The translations under genes were made by a program, and so were the position numbers. Below the pieces are notes generated by a model, which saw only the letters and a list, made by a program, of their open reading frames with translations, did no database searches and was not told where the DNA came from. A stretch of DNA of 64,000 bases from Avena insularis (taxonomy: Eukaryota; Streptophyta; Magnoliopsida; Poales; Poaceae): assembly GCA_023614405.1 (NCBI GenBank), contig CM042685.1:89270684-89334683 (forward strand), read 5' to 3'. This document shows positions 45,492 to 57,060 of the stretch, one piece after another; position 1 is the stretch's first letter; the number at the start of each line of letters is the position of its first letter.

Positions 45492-48400
45492 TGTAACTAC
45501 CTCGGTGAATTACGCCCTGGTTACAAGCCCGGATGAGCGTAAATGGTTGAAATAGTATGGTGGGGCCCAAATGCCACTCACAGGTAGACCTTTCGGCCGT
45601 CCCAACCATTTCCAAACATCGGGACAAGAACGGGCGGCGTAATCGGCAGGCGAAGGGATCAACTACATACACAAATGAGTATGTATGCAAGCCACCATAC
45701 AATAGTACATCAGAGCCATTCCATCTAAAAAGAAAGGAAATATAGCAACGCCATACGGCAAGATCCAAATATCCTAGATAGATGTAATAGTTTAGGATAT
45801 CTCCTCATGCATCAAACATCAGAGTATCAAGCGGAAGCGGAAGACAAAATCCGAGTACGGATAAGAAGCAAATCGGCATAAGATGCCCCATAAATAAGCA
45901 CATCCCGCCCATAGATCTCACGGATCCCCGTTCCCGGAATCTCTACACCGAATGATCGTTGCCCACATCGTCCGTCTCTTCCACCCAGTATCCATCTTGC
46001 GAGTGTACCTGTTCATCTGAACCAATAATTTATTGTGTGAGACCCTAGGGGTACTCAGCAAGTCTTTATGCCTCTAAAGGGGACACAACCTGGGGTGACA
46101 CAATTGCAGCAAAAGATAAACCCTAACAATTCTATAGAAAACTCGCTAACCATCCGCCTAACCCAAGATAGACGGATGTCCGTGAATTAATAACAACAGT
46201 TATAACGGTAATCTTAACAGATCCATCCTCCTCCTCGCTTATCGACGAGGAAGCGGACAAACAACCCCCCCATCCGTTGGCAGTTTTATTATCCATTCCG
46301 TGAGTGTTGCACTATTTACTAGTCAGGTACCTAGTCTAGTCAAATTAAAAGGGGTACTTTAGTTATGCTTGTCTATGATCGAGAAACTATGCTCCAAGTC
46401 GTCCATAACCGACACACGGCTTTGAAAGTTTTACCTGCAGGATGCACAAATAGCAACACACACTCGATATGCCTCGGAAAAACCAAATCAAAACCCAACG
46501 AGGCAGTCACGACAAAGCGATCACAGGATTCAGAAATATTTCTGGGGGCCACCCCATTGAGCTACCCGCAACGAAGTTAGCTGACTCCGAGATGGCCTCA
46601 AGGTTTGTGGAGCCGGCTGTAAACGACTGGGAACCCGAAAGTGTGACTGGGCTTGTCGATACAGTGAAAACGGGTCACAGACCTAAACAGTACAGTGTGC
46701 ATTACCTCGCACAATTTAAATTAAAGCAGTAAAACATGGCATAAGTACAGGATAGTAAATAAAACCTCAAACTAGTTTGTGGCCCTCAAGAAATAAGAAT
46801 GAATCAAGCTCTGGCTCAGGGGGGTTCATAAGCCTCCCGGATGTAGATAGCGCGAATATTCAAGGAACAGAAACCAAGTACTCGGGGTCCTACGGGACAT
46901 AAGTGAGCCTGAAAAACCAAATAGCGAATATGGCTCACCGATGCCACTTTCATTAGTTATCCCATTACTACTCAGGTTAAGTTGTATAGGTACCTCGTTA
47001 TCCATCAGACACTCACATACCCTACACATGCTGTTCTACGACTCGCATGGCTCAAACAACTCCTGTAGTAATGGCTCATGGGATGGAGGAACAAGCTTCG
47101 ATGGGGTTTAAAAGTAAAGGCTATGCAATACTTGGGATTCAATTTAATGCAATCGCGACTCAATGATGCAAGAATAAGATAGAGGCAATAGGTACTATAT
47201 GCGTGCAAGCATGTGGTAGTGCTTGCCTGGCAGCTCAGTTGAAGCAAGGGATGGATCTGGGTGGTGCTCCTTGTGATCTTGATATATCCCCTGCTCAGCG
47301 TCTATTCGGAGAAGAACCAAACAAACAGGGGCCGACATAAATAAAGTGCACAATCATATGAATAAAATGCGACAAGCAAACAGTCATGCCATGATGAATG
47401 ATGCACAATTTGCATGGCAATAAGGTAGCATGGCATGGGTGAGGTGTGGCATACAAGGAATAAATCATTTTGTTGAGTTTTAATCACATTTTATACTCAA
47501 ATTAGTTGCTGTACACATTATATTTATATGATGCATGCTTCAAAACAGAACAAAGAATGCATAAACAGAAAGGTCTCGTCGAGCTAATCATTTTAGACAT
47601 ATTATTTATTAAATTTGGAGTTATAAAACAAAAGATATTAATTTATTAAGGGAAAAGGGCATTTTTGTTGTAATTTAAATAAACTTGGAATCTTAAATGT
47701 TCAAAATATATTTTGAAGGGCATATTTGAATTCCTCACATTTTTCTGATTTGAAAATATATATTATTTGTATTATTTGGGTTTATATTTTTAAAGTTATT
47801 TAAAAACAGAATTAAATTTGAATTTGAATTAATTTTGAAAAGATTTGAATTAAAACAGAAACAGAAAATACTTTTTAACACTCAGAGGGAGCTAGCCACT
47901 GTCACTGACAAGTGGGCCACAGTGCTGACTGGGCAACACGCTCACAGAAACGCTTCTGTCACCCAGGGTTAGTCTAGCCGCAGAGGATGACAGGTGGGCC
48001 AGAGGAGCAGCAGGGCCACACACGCGCGCGGCCAGCCGGTGGGCGACACGTGGGCAATCCAGGGGACTGCGGGTTGAGGCGCTGAAGAGCTGAGGGGCTG
48101 TTTTGCAAAACGGATCGGGTGGCTGACTGGTGGGGTTCGGTGGGACTGCGGGTTGAGGCGGGAAAAAGGGCAGGGGCCTCTTTACAAAACCATCCTGGAA
48201 GCTGTCTGACGAACTGAAGATCGTATCAGCGAAGACAGCTAGCTGAACTGATCTTGCAACGAAGATGGCGACTTAACCGCTACGAATCTTACGATGATGC
48301 AAAAAGAAAAGATGGAGAGGGATGATAGGGCTACAACTTTCGTGTTTGGGGTTTCTCCGGAGGAGGGCTCGATCGCCAGGAAAACGAGGAGGAACAGAGG

Positions 48401-50387
48401 TGTTAGATCTTTCAGCTTGCTCTGCTCTGGCAATGCCGTGAAAGCCGTCGTCTGTGGTGCCCGACGGAAGGTGGCGGCGCTACGGTGCACTAGAGGGAAG
48501 GGGGGCATGTTTGGGAGGTCAAGGGGCTCACCGTGGGGTCGCCGGCGTGGTCGAAGGCGCTGAGGTTGCGGGGATCTGGAGGCGGGCTCGCGACCGTGGA
48601 GCTTCGGTTCCTCCCGGCCATGGCGACGGCGACGGCTCTCTGGGGCTTCTCAGACGCTCCCTCTGGTGCTGGTCGACGAAGAGGATGCAGGGGAGCCTCC
48701 TGGACATCTGGGCTCTGCCTTTTCACAGCTCTAGACGCCTCTGCTGTTTGGCCGAAGATAGGGTTTAGGTGGTGAGGAGATGATCATGGTGGGGAGGAGG
48801 AAGAAGAAGGGAGGATGGAGAGGGGTCTGGGCACTCCCAGATGGGATCTGGAGTACTGGGTAGCTGGTTGAGGTAGAGAGGGGAGGAAGGAGCACATGGG
48901 GGAGATGGCTTTGCAAAAAGGTGAGGGAGGAGGTGATCGGGTAGGTGCTTCTCTTCTCTCCCTTTTCTCTTTGTCTTGTAGCCAAAGAAAGAGGTGGGGG
49001 AGGGCAGAGAGGCTGCAAGGTGGGGCCAAGGTGAGGGGAAGGAGAAGAGAGGGTGACCGAGAGGAGGTGAGCTGCTAGGGGTAGTTGGGGTGGTTTAGGG
49101 TTTGCTAGGGCTGGGGTTGTGGTAGCCTCGGGCTAGGGTTTAGAGAGAGGGTTAAGGAAAGAGGGTGGTAAAGAGAGGAGAGATAAGGGGGTACTTAGGG
49201 TTTGGTTTAGATTAGGTATAGATTAGGGTTTGGTACTAGGGGGTATGGCTCGGGTAGGGTTTTGGTGAGAGGGTGGCCAAGTGGGGCCAAGCTAGGTGAG
49301 AGATAGAGAGAGGCCGAGAGAGAGGGGTAGGTGGTATCTAGGGTTGGGAGCTAGGGGTGTGGGTGTGGATTGAGAGGGGGTGATAAAAGAGGGTATGATA
49401 GATTAGGGTTTTAGAGAGAGAGAGATGTGGTGTGGTTCTCTTGGACAAGATCAAGCAAGACCAAAACAAGCTCAAGCAAGAAATGGCCAAAAGAGAGAAG
49501 AAAAGGAAGGTGGTGATGGCATGGATGGATATGGTGATGGGGTTTTAAGCAAGATCAACTAGATCAAGCCAAAAGAAAGGATAGGGATAGAGAAAGAGAT
49601 GATGATCCACTCAAAATTCAAATAAAAACCAAATACTAGAAAAGGTGGCACTTGCATGGCCCATGCAAAATATTTAATACCATGTTGATTCTTGCGAAAA
49701 CAATAATATTAAACATGGCATTGTTCATTTGCATTACCAAAGGTGGGATAAAGCCAAGCAAAAGAAATGAAAGGATGCCCCATGTGGAGTAGTTGGAGAT
49801 GGTCATATTTGAAATACAATGGGACTTGCTGGTGTGTATATGCCACTAGGTATTTAATAAGCCCACAAAATATCCCAACATGATAGTAACCCCAAAACAA
49901 CACATATGGAAGCTAAGAAAAGGTTCCACTCACATGGCATGCAAAGGTGGCCATGTGGCTCTCATAACCCAATAATGTGAAAACAATATGGTGCATATAT
50001 GGGAGCAAGTGGAAAGAATTGGATCCATCCCAACCCACATGAGCTAGAGGTAAACTCAATTAAAGTGCAAAGCTCATATTTAGTTGGATGGTGGAATTAT
50101 AAGGTGGTGAAAGAAAAGGTGGTGGAGTTAATAAGAGATATGCCCCCAACTCAACTTGGGCATTACACAATGTATCGAGAACCAAATACAATATCAAGAG
50201 GCAAATACAATTAACAATGCAGATGAGATAAGAACCAAAAGTAAAGGGTTTTATATGATGCTCAAATGCAAGGTGGCATGATGACATGAGCATGATATAA
50301 TGATGATGCAACAATTTTATATATGAAGTAGCCATTATATAGACTAGACTAGTAGCATTGCAATTGTTAGACAATTGGGATGCTACA
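45492..50387 (-). repeat. 5' LTR of the LARD (4896 bp)
   Basis: Collinear with 37527-42425. Differences cluster in a few GC-rich or homopolymer stretches (46400-46450, 47955-48050, 48395-48470); elsewhere the copies are nearly identical. Confidence 0.93.
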
Positions 50388-50392
50388 GGTAT

Positions 50393-50987
50393 GCCATCAG
50401 TAGGTCACGTGAGGAGTCCAGAGGTAGGACTATTTCGCCTGCGACGGCGCGGCGTGCTTCGACCCATCCTTCTTTGCTAAGTTGGATGAGGTGGCCACTG
50501 TTTTCCCTGTTTTCGCCGTTTCCACCGCTTCGTTTCCGCTGCCCGGGTTGGGGTTAGGCGTTTCCTCGTCGGTTTGGATGGCTGCGGCGCACAGATATCG
50601 CCTGCAGATTGGTTGGCTGCTGCCGCAGCTTTCGGATCCAGAACCGTAGGTCCCTTCATCCGAAGGTGGATCGCACAGATCGGAGTTGCAGCAGCTGCTG
50701 CTGTAGAACTCATCTGTTGATGGTGACGTGCGTAGCACGGGGTGTGGAGCCCACGAAGCGGGCCTAATTGACGGCACGGGCACCCGCTCAGGGAGGCGGA
50801 GGGTGCCAGTTTGTCCCACCTGGAAGCAGAAGCTCCCGAACAAGATTTCGAGTCCGTCGCCTACGGGCTCGAAATCCTTCATGGTGGTCGGCAGTGGGCG
50901 GTGAAGTCGAAAGCGCCGAAGAGGAGGTGATTCTCCGTCACCGTGGAGTGGTAGATCGATCGGGTCGGAACCATCACGACCGCACAA
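50393..50987 (-). pseudogene. gag: gag N-terminal part of element 3
   Basis: A minus-strand frame from 50987 (start MCGRDGSDP is a guess) to 50430, rich in Ser, Pro and Gly, ending ASSNLAKKDGSKHAAPSQAK. It lies just downstream of the PBS and is cut by element 4 at 50392. The remainder of gag resumes at 37521. No catalytic or zinc motif occurs in this part. It may be leader plus a variable Gag N-terminus. Confidence 0.6.
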
Positions 50988-51000
50988 TCAGCAGCCCCAA

Positions 51001-51018
51001 TTCCCATAGACGGCGCCA
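51001..51018 (-). other. Primer binding site of element 3
   Basis: Minus-strand TGGCGCCGTCTATGGGAA, two bases from the LTR edge. TGGCGCC-type sites are used by Tat and Athila elements. They differ from the Met-tRNA sites of the other gypsy elements here. Confidence 0.85.
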
Positions 51019-51020
51019 AT

Positions 51021-51521
51021 TGACGAGGTTTAATCTCGTCAATGCCCATTTCTATGGACTTGGGTTTTGGAGAAGATGGGGATGCTGGAGATCGTGGCAC
51101 GGTTAACAGACAAGCAACCAGGGGACACGAGATTTACCCAGGTTCAGGCCCCCGGAGGGAAAACCCTACTCCTGCTTGTCTGCTCTTTGATTACGGCGGA
51201 ACCGAAGGTTACAGGGTGCGCAGATTCGATCTGGCATGGATGCGTGTGCGAAAGTATGAGTCGAGAGATCTAGGTCTATTGTCGGATACCCCCTCGTTGG
51301 ACCCTCCTAGCCTTTATATATGGGGAGGCTAGGTCTCAGGTACCGACACGAGTAGGTTACAAGTTGTATTCAAACTCTAGTCTTGCTCTCCAAGGATCCG
51401 AAGGCGTCATGGGCCTTGGTCACCCGAAAATCTTCATGGGCCAGCGTATGTCTGTCGTGGGCCTTCCTTGGGCTGGACTAGGTATGCTGAAGTTACGTAC
51501 CCGTAGGGTATGACCATGTCA
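51021..51521 (-). repeat. 5' LTR of element 3 (501 bp)
   Basis: Matches 26102-26599 with the same ends (TGACGAGG, CCATGTCA). TATA box TATATAAAG on the minus strand at 51312-51320, which would start the genomic RNA about 250 bp before the PBS. Confidence 0.92.
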
Positions 51522-52405
51522 TAAAGGGCTAAGGCTCATGCCTTAACATTTTCATCATCCAAATCATCTGGTGTTCGGAAACACATGTCAAAACATCTCA
51601 ATAGAATGATCCACCATTCCAAGGTTTTCATAACCATTTTCCACCAAGTATTCCCATCTAAAGTTGATCAGGTTTTATGCTTAGCACTAGCATCTACAAG
51701 TGGGGGTAAGTACTAATGAGGGGTGGTAAACTAGTGGAGTTTAACTAAGTTCAATCTCATGCCTTAGGATGACATCAAGATTATCTAGCTTAGGCTAAAT
51801 TTAATGATCTTTATGCAACCTTCAATTATCTTCCTAGAATCTACAAATCACTTAAGTAGACTCTAAGTAATAGTTTTGATAAAGAAATAAAGTATAAAGC
51901 TTGCAAGTAAAACTAGGAGGGGGTATCAAGTGGGTATGATCACATATGCTTAAGGCATCTAGTGATCATGGTAACAAGCAAGTATTAGCTTGCATCAATA
52001 TCAGTATAGGCTTGCACAAGTAGAGTATCTTGGAAGTGTTAGCTTGCTCAATCAGCTAGTAGTATTAGGCTTGCCTTGTGCAGAGCAGTGGTTGAAGTTC
52101 TCCTCGGCTTCTTCTTCGTAGTATCCTCCTTCCTCCTCATATCCTTGGTCGGTACTAGTGTCTATGAATAAATACGAGGTACACAATCACCAAACAATAC
52201 TTAACTACTTTCAATCATCACACACAAGGGTTCTATAGATGATCTAGCATCATCACTAATATTACAAGATTAAAGCATTTGTCTTATTTATTTTATTTTT
52301 TAGAAAAGTAATTTCTACTCATTGAAGAACTACTTAAGATTTAATATTCTCCAACTCAAACATGGGATCATGTTGACACATGTCATCACCACATATTTTA
52401 GTACA

Positions 52406-54866
52406 TATCAAGTACTCGGGTCCTACGGTACACAAGTGGATGGTTAAAAACCAAATAACATCTATTGCCCACCTGTGCCTCTGCATTATTTACCTACTTC
52501 AATTTTAGTTATTAAACGATAATTAAAACCATGATCATCTCCAACATAAAGCATATGGCATTCTTCCAACAACTGTGGTACTTGACAATACGCAACAACA
52601 CTTGAGCAAGCGACTACGACACGCAAGTCCAACTATCTACCAAGCAACAGGTAATAGGATGTGTCCAAGGCAATATAAGGCTGCAAGGGATATCACGGGT
52701 ACGAAAACTAGAGCATCGCAACACAGATAGCAATAGATCAACAGGAGGAAATAAATACTAGAAATGTAAAATAGGTAGAAAGGGGGAGAATGCTCGCCTG
52801 AAAACATTGCCGAAGATTTATCCGAAGATCGGATCGACACTCGCATCAACTCAACGACCTTATCCGTGAAAAAGCAAAACACTAGAAGAAACACCGGATG
52901 CACTATTTAAGATTACGGTAGAAGATCGGGCATAATGCATGCATGATGTATGACATGGCAAAGATACGATGCAACTAGGCAATATTAGGCGGAACCGGGG
53001 TCCCGACAATTAGTTATTAAGTTCATATTGTTTAGATACCCCACAATTTAAATGTTGTGTTAACAAGGCAAAATATATCACCGGTTCGATGCACAAATTT
53101 AAATGGGACCAATATTAGACTATATTTGCCCGCATATAGTCTCCATATTTAATTATGAGGTGAATCGACAGAAAGCCCCCAACCACATTATATGTATGCA
53201 AACATGACAATTTAAATGCAACAAGGTATATATTATATTCATAAAAAATAAGGGTCTTGGAGAAAAAACCACACATTGGAACTCGTCGAACTTGGTTCCG
53301 GGGGTTTGGGATCGGTCTTGGCGGGTTCGGGCTTCGAAATCCGGGAGGAGAACTTGGTGTCCAGGGTCTCGGCGTCTTCGGGTTCCGAGAAGATTAGCTT
53401 GCAGTACGGCAGCAGATTGAGACGATAAAGCATCATAAGGTCTTGGTTTCTCATAACATCACCATCTTGCGGCACTGGAACCGAAGTAGAGCGGACATGA
53501 CCATCTATCGTTGCATCTACGCATCCGTTACCTCAGTACCGAAACAACAACAAAGTAGAAGCATTAGGAACGGTGCACGGGCAGCGGGACACAAAACCAA
53601 CAAAGACACAAGGGCATTACATGGGCCATGTCCTATTCGGACATTATCTCGAGCACCTTGTGGAAACCATAGAAGCGAGCAGCAACATGAAGGAAGGCCG
53701 CGGACAGGAGGAGGAAGGGCTGCCGCGAGGGCACAGGAACAGCGACGCTCGCGACGGAGCTGCAGAGGAGGGTGGTCGGGCCTAGCTCGAACGGCGGGGC
53801 GGCCATGACGCTCAGGACAGACACGCAGGCGGCAGGGAGGGGAGGAAGCTCGATGGAGGATGACCCAGGTTGGCGAGAGGCTGCATGGGCAGCGCGGGAA
53901 GCGAGCAGAGGCCGAGGCGGTGCGGTGTTGGGGCACGCAGAGGTGCAGGACGATGGTAGAGACAAGGCGCCGCAGGGGGGTTCGAGGCGATGGAGGCGAG
54001 CGGTGCCTGCAGAAGGAGGGGGTTGTCGGCGCTGGGAGGTGGGGAGCCAGAGGGAGGGTGAGGGGAGCCCGACGAGGGCCTGCAGGGCGGCGGCTGCAGG
54101 AGCTCTGCGAGGGGACGGCGTCGCAGGCGGAGGGGAAGCGGGTCGGGGGTAGGCCGACGGAGAGAAGAGTGGGTCGAGGGAGCGGCTCGGCCGTGGTGGT
54201 CCAACGGCGCTTGGTGCTCGAGAAGGAGGAGCTTCCGATGGCGGCGACGAGAGGTTGGCGAAGGGGAGAGGAAGGTCGCGAGGAAAGAGGGAGGGTCGGG
54301 GCGTTGAGCGTACGCGAGGGAGCCAGGGGAACGTGGGCGACGACATGGTGAGTAGGGGTGGGGGCCAGGCGGCAGAGGGTGGTTTGGGTGCTGCGTCACG
54401 TGGGGCTTGGGTGCGATCGGGCAGGTGGCCCTGGGGTGTGTACCGCGTGCGTGGTGTGCGTGTGTGTGTTTGTGTGCCTGGCGGCGGGGAGGGGAAATGG
54501 GGTGGTGGCGGCTGGATGGGTAGGAGTAGGTGGGGTATTAGGGTTTGGGATCTAGGTTTTTGGGGTAGTAGGCTGGCTAGCCGGGCTTTTGGGCCTGGCG
54601 GGCTGCCTCCCCCTAGATTAAAAAAAAGTTTTTTTATTACTTAATTATTTAAAACATAATACTTTACAATTAGATTTTAGACAAGCTAAATATCCGGATC
54701 GATCGGGTTTTTATTTTTAAATAAAAGGGAAGGGATTAATGTAGAAAACAAAATAAGGCTCTTAGTAAAATAGTTTTAGACAAAAAGATGCATGCTAATG
54801 TCATGATGATGCACAAAGTATAAACAACATCGATTTTCTACTAGAGATTTTACCCGGGGTGCTACA
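52406..54866 (-). mobile_element. Truncated copy of the nested solo LTR in the other LTR of element 2
   Basis: Corresponds to 15445-17928 of the intact solo LTR and ends at the same base, followed by the same TGGAA (54867-54871). The left 1.5 kb of solo LTR plus about 0.84 kb of host LTR are missing. The junction shares one base, consistent with a deletion. It differs from the intact copy by roughly 1% in the AT-rich part. Confidence 0.9.
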
Positions 54867-54928
54867 TGGAACGATCAGTGAGGTGAGGGGAGTAAGATGG
54901 TGTGAAGAAATCGAGCTGGGATCGTTTC

Positions 54929-54936
54929 CTTTTATA
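54929..54936 (-). promoter_or_regulatory. TATA box of element 2, 5' LTR
   Basis: TATAAAAG on the minus strand, matching 17991-17998. It lies about 60 bp before the solo-LTR remnant in the direction of transcription. Confidence 0.6.
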
Positions 54937-56200
54937 GGCTCGACGGCGAGACCGCGAGGGATGGGCAGACGATGGTGGCGACACGGCTACGGGCGGCTAG
55001 AGGCATGGCCGAGGTTGGCGATCGACGGGCGGTCTCCTAGCGATGCTCTAAGGTTTAAATGCGCGGGTAGGGGCGGTGGCAAACAGTCGGGAACGCGATG
55101 CTCTCTTTCACGCTGGCAGGCGGCGTCTTGACGCAGCGGGTCGTGAGGCATGGGGCGGCGAACGGGGGTGTCTGCGAGGTTGCTGGGACGGTGGTGATCA
55201 CGCGTGCACGTGGCAAGGGCGGCGCGCGGTATGTGGGCGTGTGTCGAGGGTGGCCCTCTGGCGCGCTCTCCGCATGCCTGTAGAGCGGCTTGGCATGGCC
55301 TGGGCGTGTAGTACATGGGCTGGCATTGCTCGCGGCTAGGACAGGGGGTGGCAGTGGAGTGTTGGCTAGCTCCCAGACAAGGTTGGCGAGGCTAGTGTTG
55401 CTCGTAGCTTGTTGTCCACACTGGGGTGACATGGGTGCTCTCGGCCTGTTAACCATTGATGACATTGGCGAGCTTACAGTGGTGCTAGAGCTTAGTTAAG
55501 TTTGCTAGATGATCTACTGAGGCCAGTGTAACCAGAGAGGGAACAAGGTTGGCTCAAAACACTCCTCCAAATAGTGTTTGTGATTTTGTTTATTTGAATC
55601 TGCAACTTGTTTGATGAAATGGCCGCATGAACTTAAGTTTTGAATTTTGAAAAGATTTTTGGTGGGTGTGCTAGGCATGTGCTGGTGATACTGTGGATAC
55701 TTGGGTTTTGAAAATTGAGCTTGTTTGAGTGGTTTTTGAAATAGTGGGATCTTCCCATATGAAATAGATTCAATTTAAACTTTCATTTAAACTATGCATT
55801 CAAATGTTTTTGCATGATCACAAAGTGGGCCTTGGTACCTTGTTATGAGTACTATCAAGGGGTGCAAAGATTCATACATGTTTTTGTTAAGTTCTGAAAG
55901 TTAGAGATAGCAAAAGTAGGCATGGGAGTTAAATTGGCCAAAGTGACCATTCACTTAATTTGTTTGTTTTGATTTGTTTGTCTTCGGGAAAAGTTTGGGA
56001 TTTGTTTAGATGATGTTTATTTCACCTAAGAATCATTTTACAAGCAAAGAAACACATAATCATGGCAATTCAAAAGAATCCAAATTTTAATACATACACA
56101 TGTGAATGCTTTCATATTTTTAATTAGAAAAGTTTTTGTTAACCCTAATTTTGATGATTAGAGTTTGATGATTCTAGTTTAATATTTTTGGGATGTTACA

Positions 56201-56772
56201 GGTGTTTTCCTTTTTTATCCATTTTTTTTGTAATTTCCTTTTCTGTCAAGAAATTATGTAAGGACAATGTAATGTATTAGTTTATCTTATTATTATTGTA
56301 ATCTTTTCTTATTATTCCTTTATTGTAAAATAATAATATAATATACATAGACAATTTAAATAAAGAATTCTTCTATTTGTTTCATTATTGTAATTCATTT
56401 CCTATTTTCTTTATTCACTTATTTGTTTCATTGTAATATTCCTTTATTTTTTTATTGTAAAATAACATTGTAATGTTGGTTTTTAATAATCTTTATTCTT
56501 TTATTTATAATACTTGTATTTGTATTATTGTGAATAATTATTTATAATTCAAATTTCTCCCCACATAATTCTAGAAAACAATAGAGGTCATGTCAAAATT
56601 CATCCCACTCCCCCTTGGATGACACTAAACCTAATTCATCGGAGTGAGAATTCTGATAACTCTAGTCCTTTAATTTGGCGAAAAATTTACCCGGATTTTC
56701 AGATGCATGCACGACGATGCACAAAAATCCTAAATCTACCCTTCGTTTAGTCCTAAATGCTAGGATGTTACA
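56201..56772 (-). mobile_element. AT-rich LTR fragment interrupted by element 2
   Basis: On the minus strand this begins TGTAACATCCTAGC at 56772, a typical gypsy LTR start, and abruptly replaces copia protease coding sequence. It runs left to 56200, where element 2 interrupts it. 56210-56560 is AT-rich with repeated ATTATT/TTGTAAT words. It is a solo LTR or element end of a family I cannot name; the rest lies outside the window. Confidence 0.6.
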
Positions 56773-56777
56773 CGTGC

Positions 56778-57060
56778 CAACCGTGATCACATCAACCTTG
56801 GAGCCATTTCCAACGCGCATTGTCACCTCGTCTCTCGCTAGTCTTCGCTTATTCTGCAGCACCTGATTTGAGTTACAAATATGAGCAACCGAACTAGTAT
56901 CAAATACCCAGACACTACTACGATTACTAGTAAGATACACATCAATAACATGTATATCGAATGTACCTTTCTTCTTGATGTTGTCGTTCTTCAGATCTGG
57001 CAGGTACTTGGGGAAATTCCGTTTCCAGTGACCACACTCTTTAAAAAAAGCATTCTATAT
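56778..57060 (-). pseudogene. Zinc-knuckle and protease fragment of the copia element
   Basis: In a frame different from gag, the sequence reads ECGHWKRNFPKY (half of a CCHC knuckle), a Lys-rich linker, then VWVFDTSSVAHICNSNQVLQ, where copia proteases have DTGS/DSG, and VTMRVGNGSKVDVITVG. Coding then stops and LTR sequence begins at 56772. The trailing residues of the open frame (to 56662) belong to that LTR, not to the copia protein. Confidence 0.8.

Larger units (their letters stand above)
37522..50392 (-). mobile_element. Element 4: LARD (large non-autonomous LTR retrotransposon derivative)
   Basis: The body is 37527-50387, with GGTAT duplicated at 37522-37526 and 50388-50392. Two LTRs of 4899 and 4896 bp flank a 3066 bp interior with a PBS and PPT but no gag or pol. 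Long LTRs plus a conserved interior of about 3 kb without coding capacity define the LARD class described in barley and relatives (Sukkula type). Outside a few divergent patches the LTRs differ by only about 0.5%, so it is the youngest insertion here. Orientation is minus, from PBS and PPT placement. Confidence 0.92.
26097..51526 (-). mobile_element. Element 3: Tat-lineage gypsy element with antisense gene
   Basis: The body is 26102-51521, flanked by TAAAG duplications (26097-26101, 51522-51526). Its LTRs are about 0.5 kb. In minus orientation: 5' LTR, PBS TGGCGCC type, gag, protease, RT, RNase H plus an archaeal-type RNase H region, integrase, then an oppositely oriented gene block, then the 3' LTR. 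Low-LTR-length elements with a second RNase H and an antisense gene between pol and 3' LTR are characteristic of the Tat lineage (Grande/RIRE2-like). Without the nested LARD it would be about 12.5 kb. All element genes are frameshifted many times. Confidence 0.9.
11591..56200 (-). mobile_element. Element 2: second chromovirus of the same family, inverted and invaded
   Basis: Read on the minus strand: 5' LTR (56200 down to 25100, split by element 3), PBS, ORF0-like region, gag-pol, PPT, 3' LTR (19255 down to 11591, continuing outside the window beyond element 1). It is the same family as element 1, with collinear LTRs, ORF0 and gag-pol. Left and right LTRs differ by roughly 2% in the parts I compared. 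The base following the 5' LTR is 56201. The target duplication there should be ggtgt (56201-56205), with its partner outside the window. Confidence 0.92.
25100..56200 (-). repeat. 5' LTR of element 2, split by element 3 and a solo-LTR remnant
   Basis: LTR sequence lies at 25100-26101, 51527-52406 and 54867-56200. It runs from TGTCAACAC (LTR end, plus-strand view) at 25100 to ...GGGATGTTACA at 56200. Element 3 splits it with a TAAAG duplication. The solo LTR and its neighbourhood are present as in the other LTR but reduced by a deletion at 52406. Confidence 0.92.

Noticed and set aside
37527..50387. Two long direct repeats read as a segmental or tandem duplication
   Set aside because: Ends are TG...CA, a PBS and PPT lie at the inner edges, and GGTAT flanks the whole. 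These are LTRs of one element.
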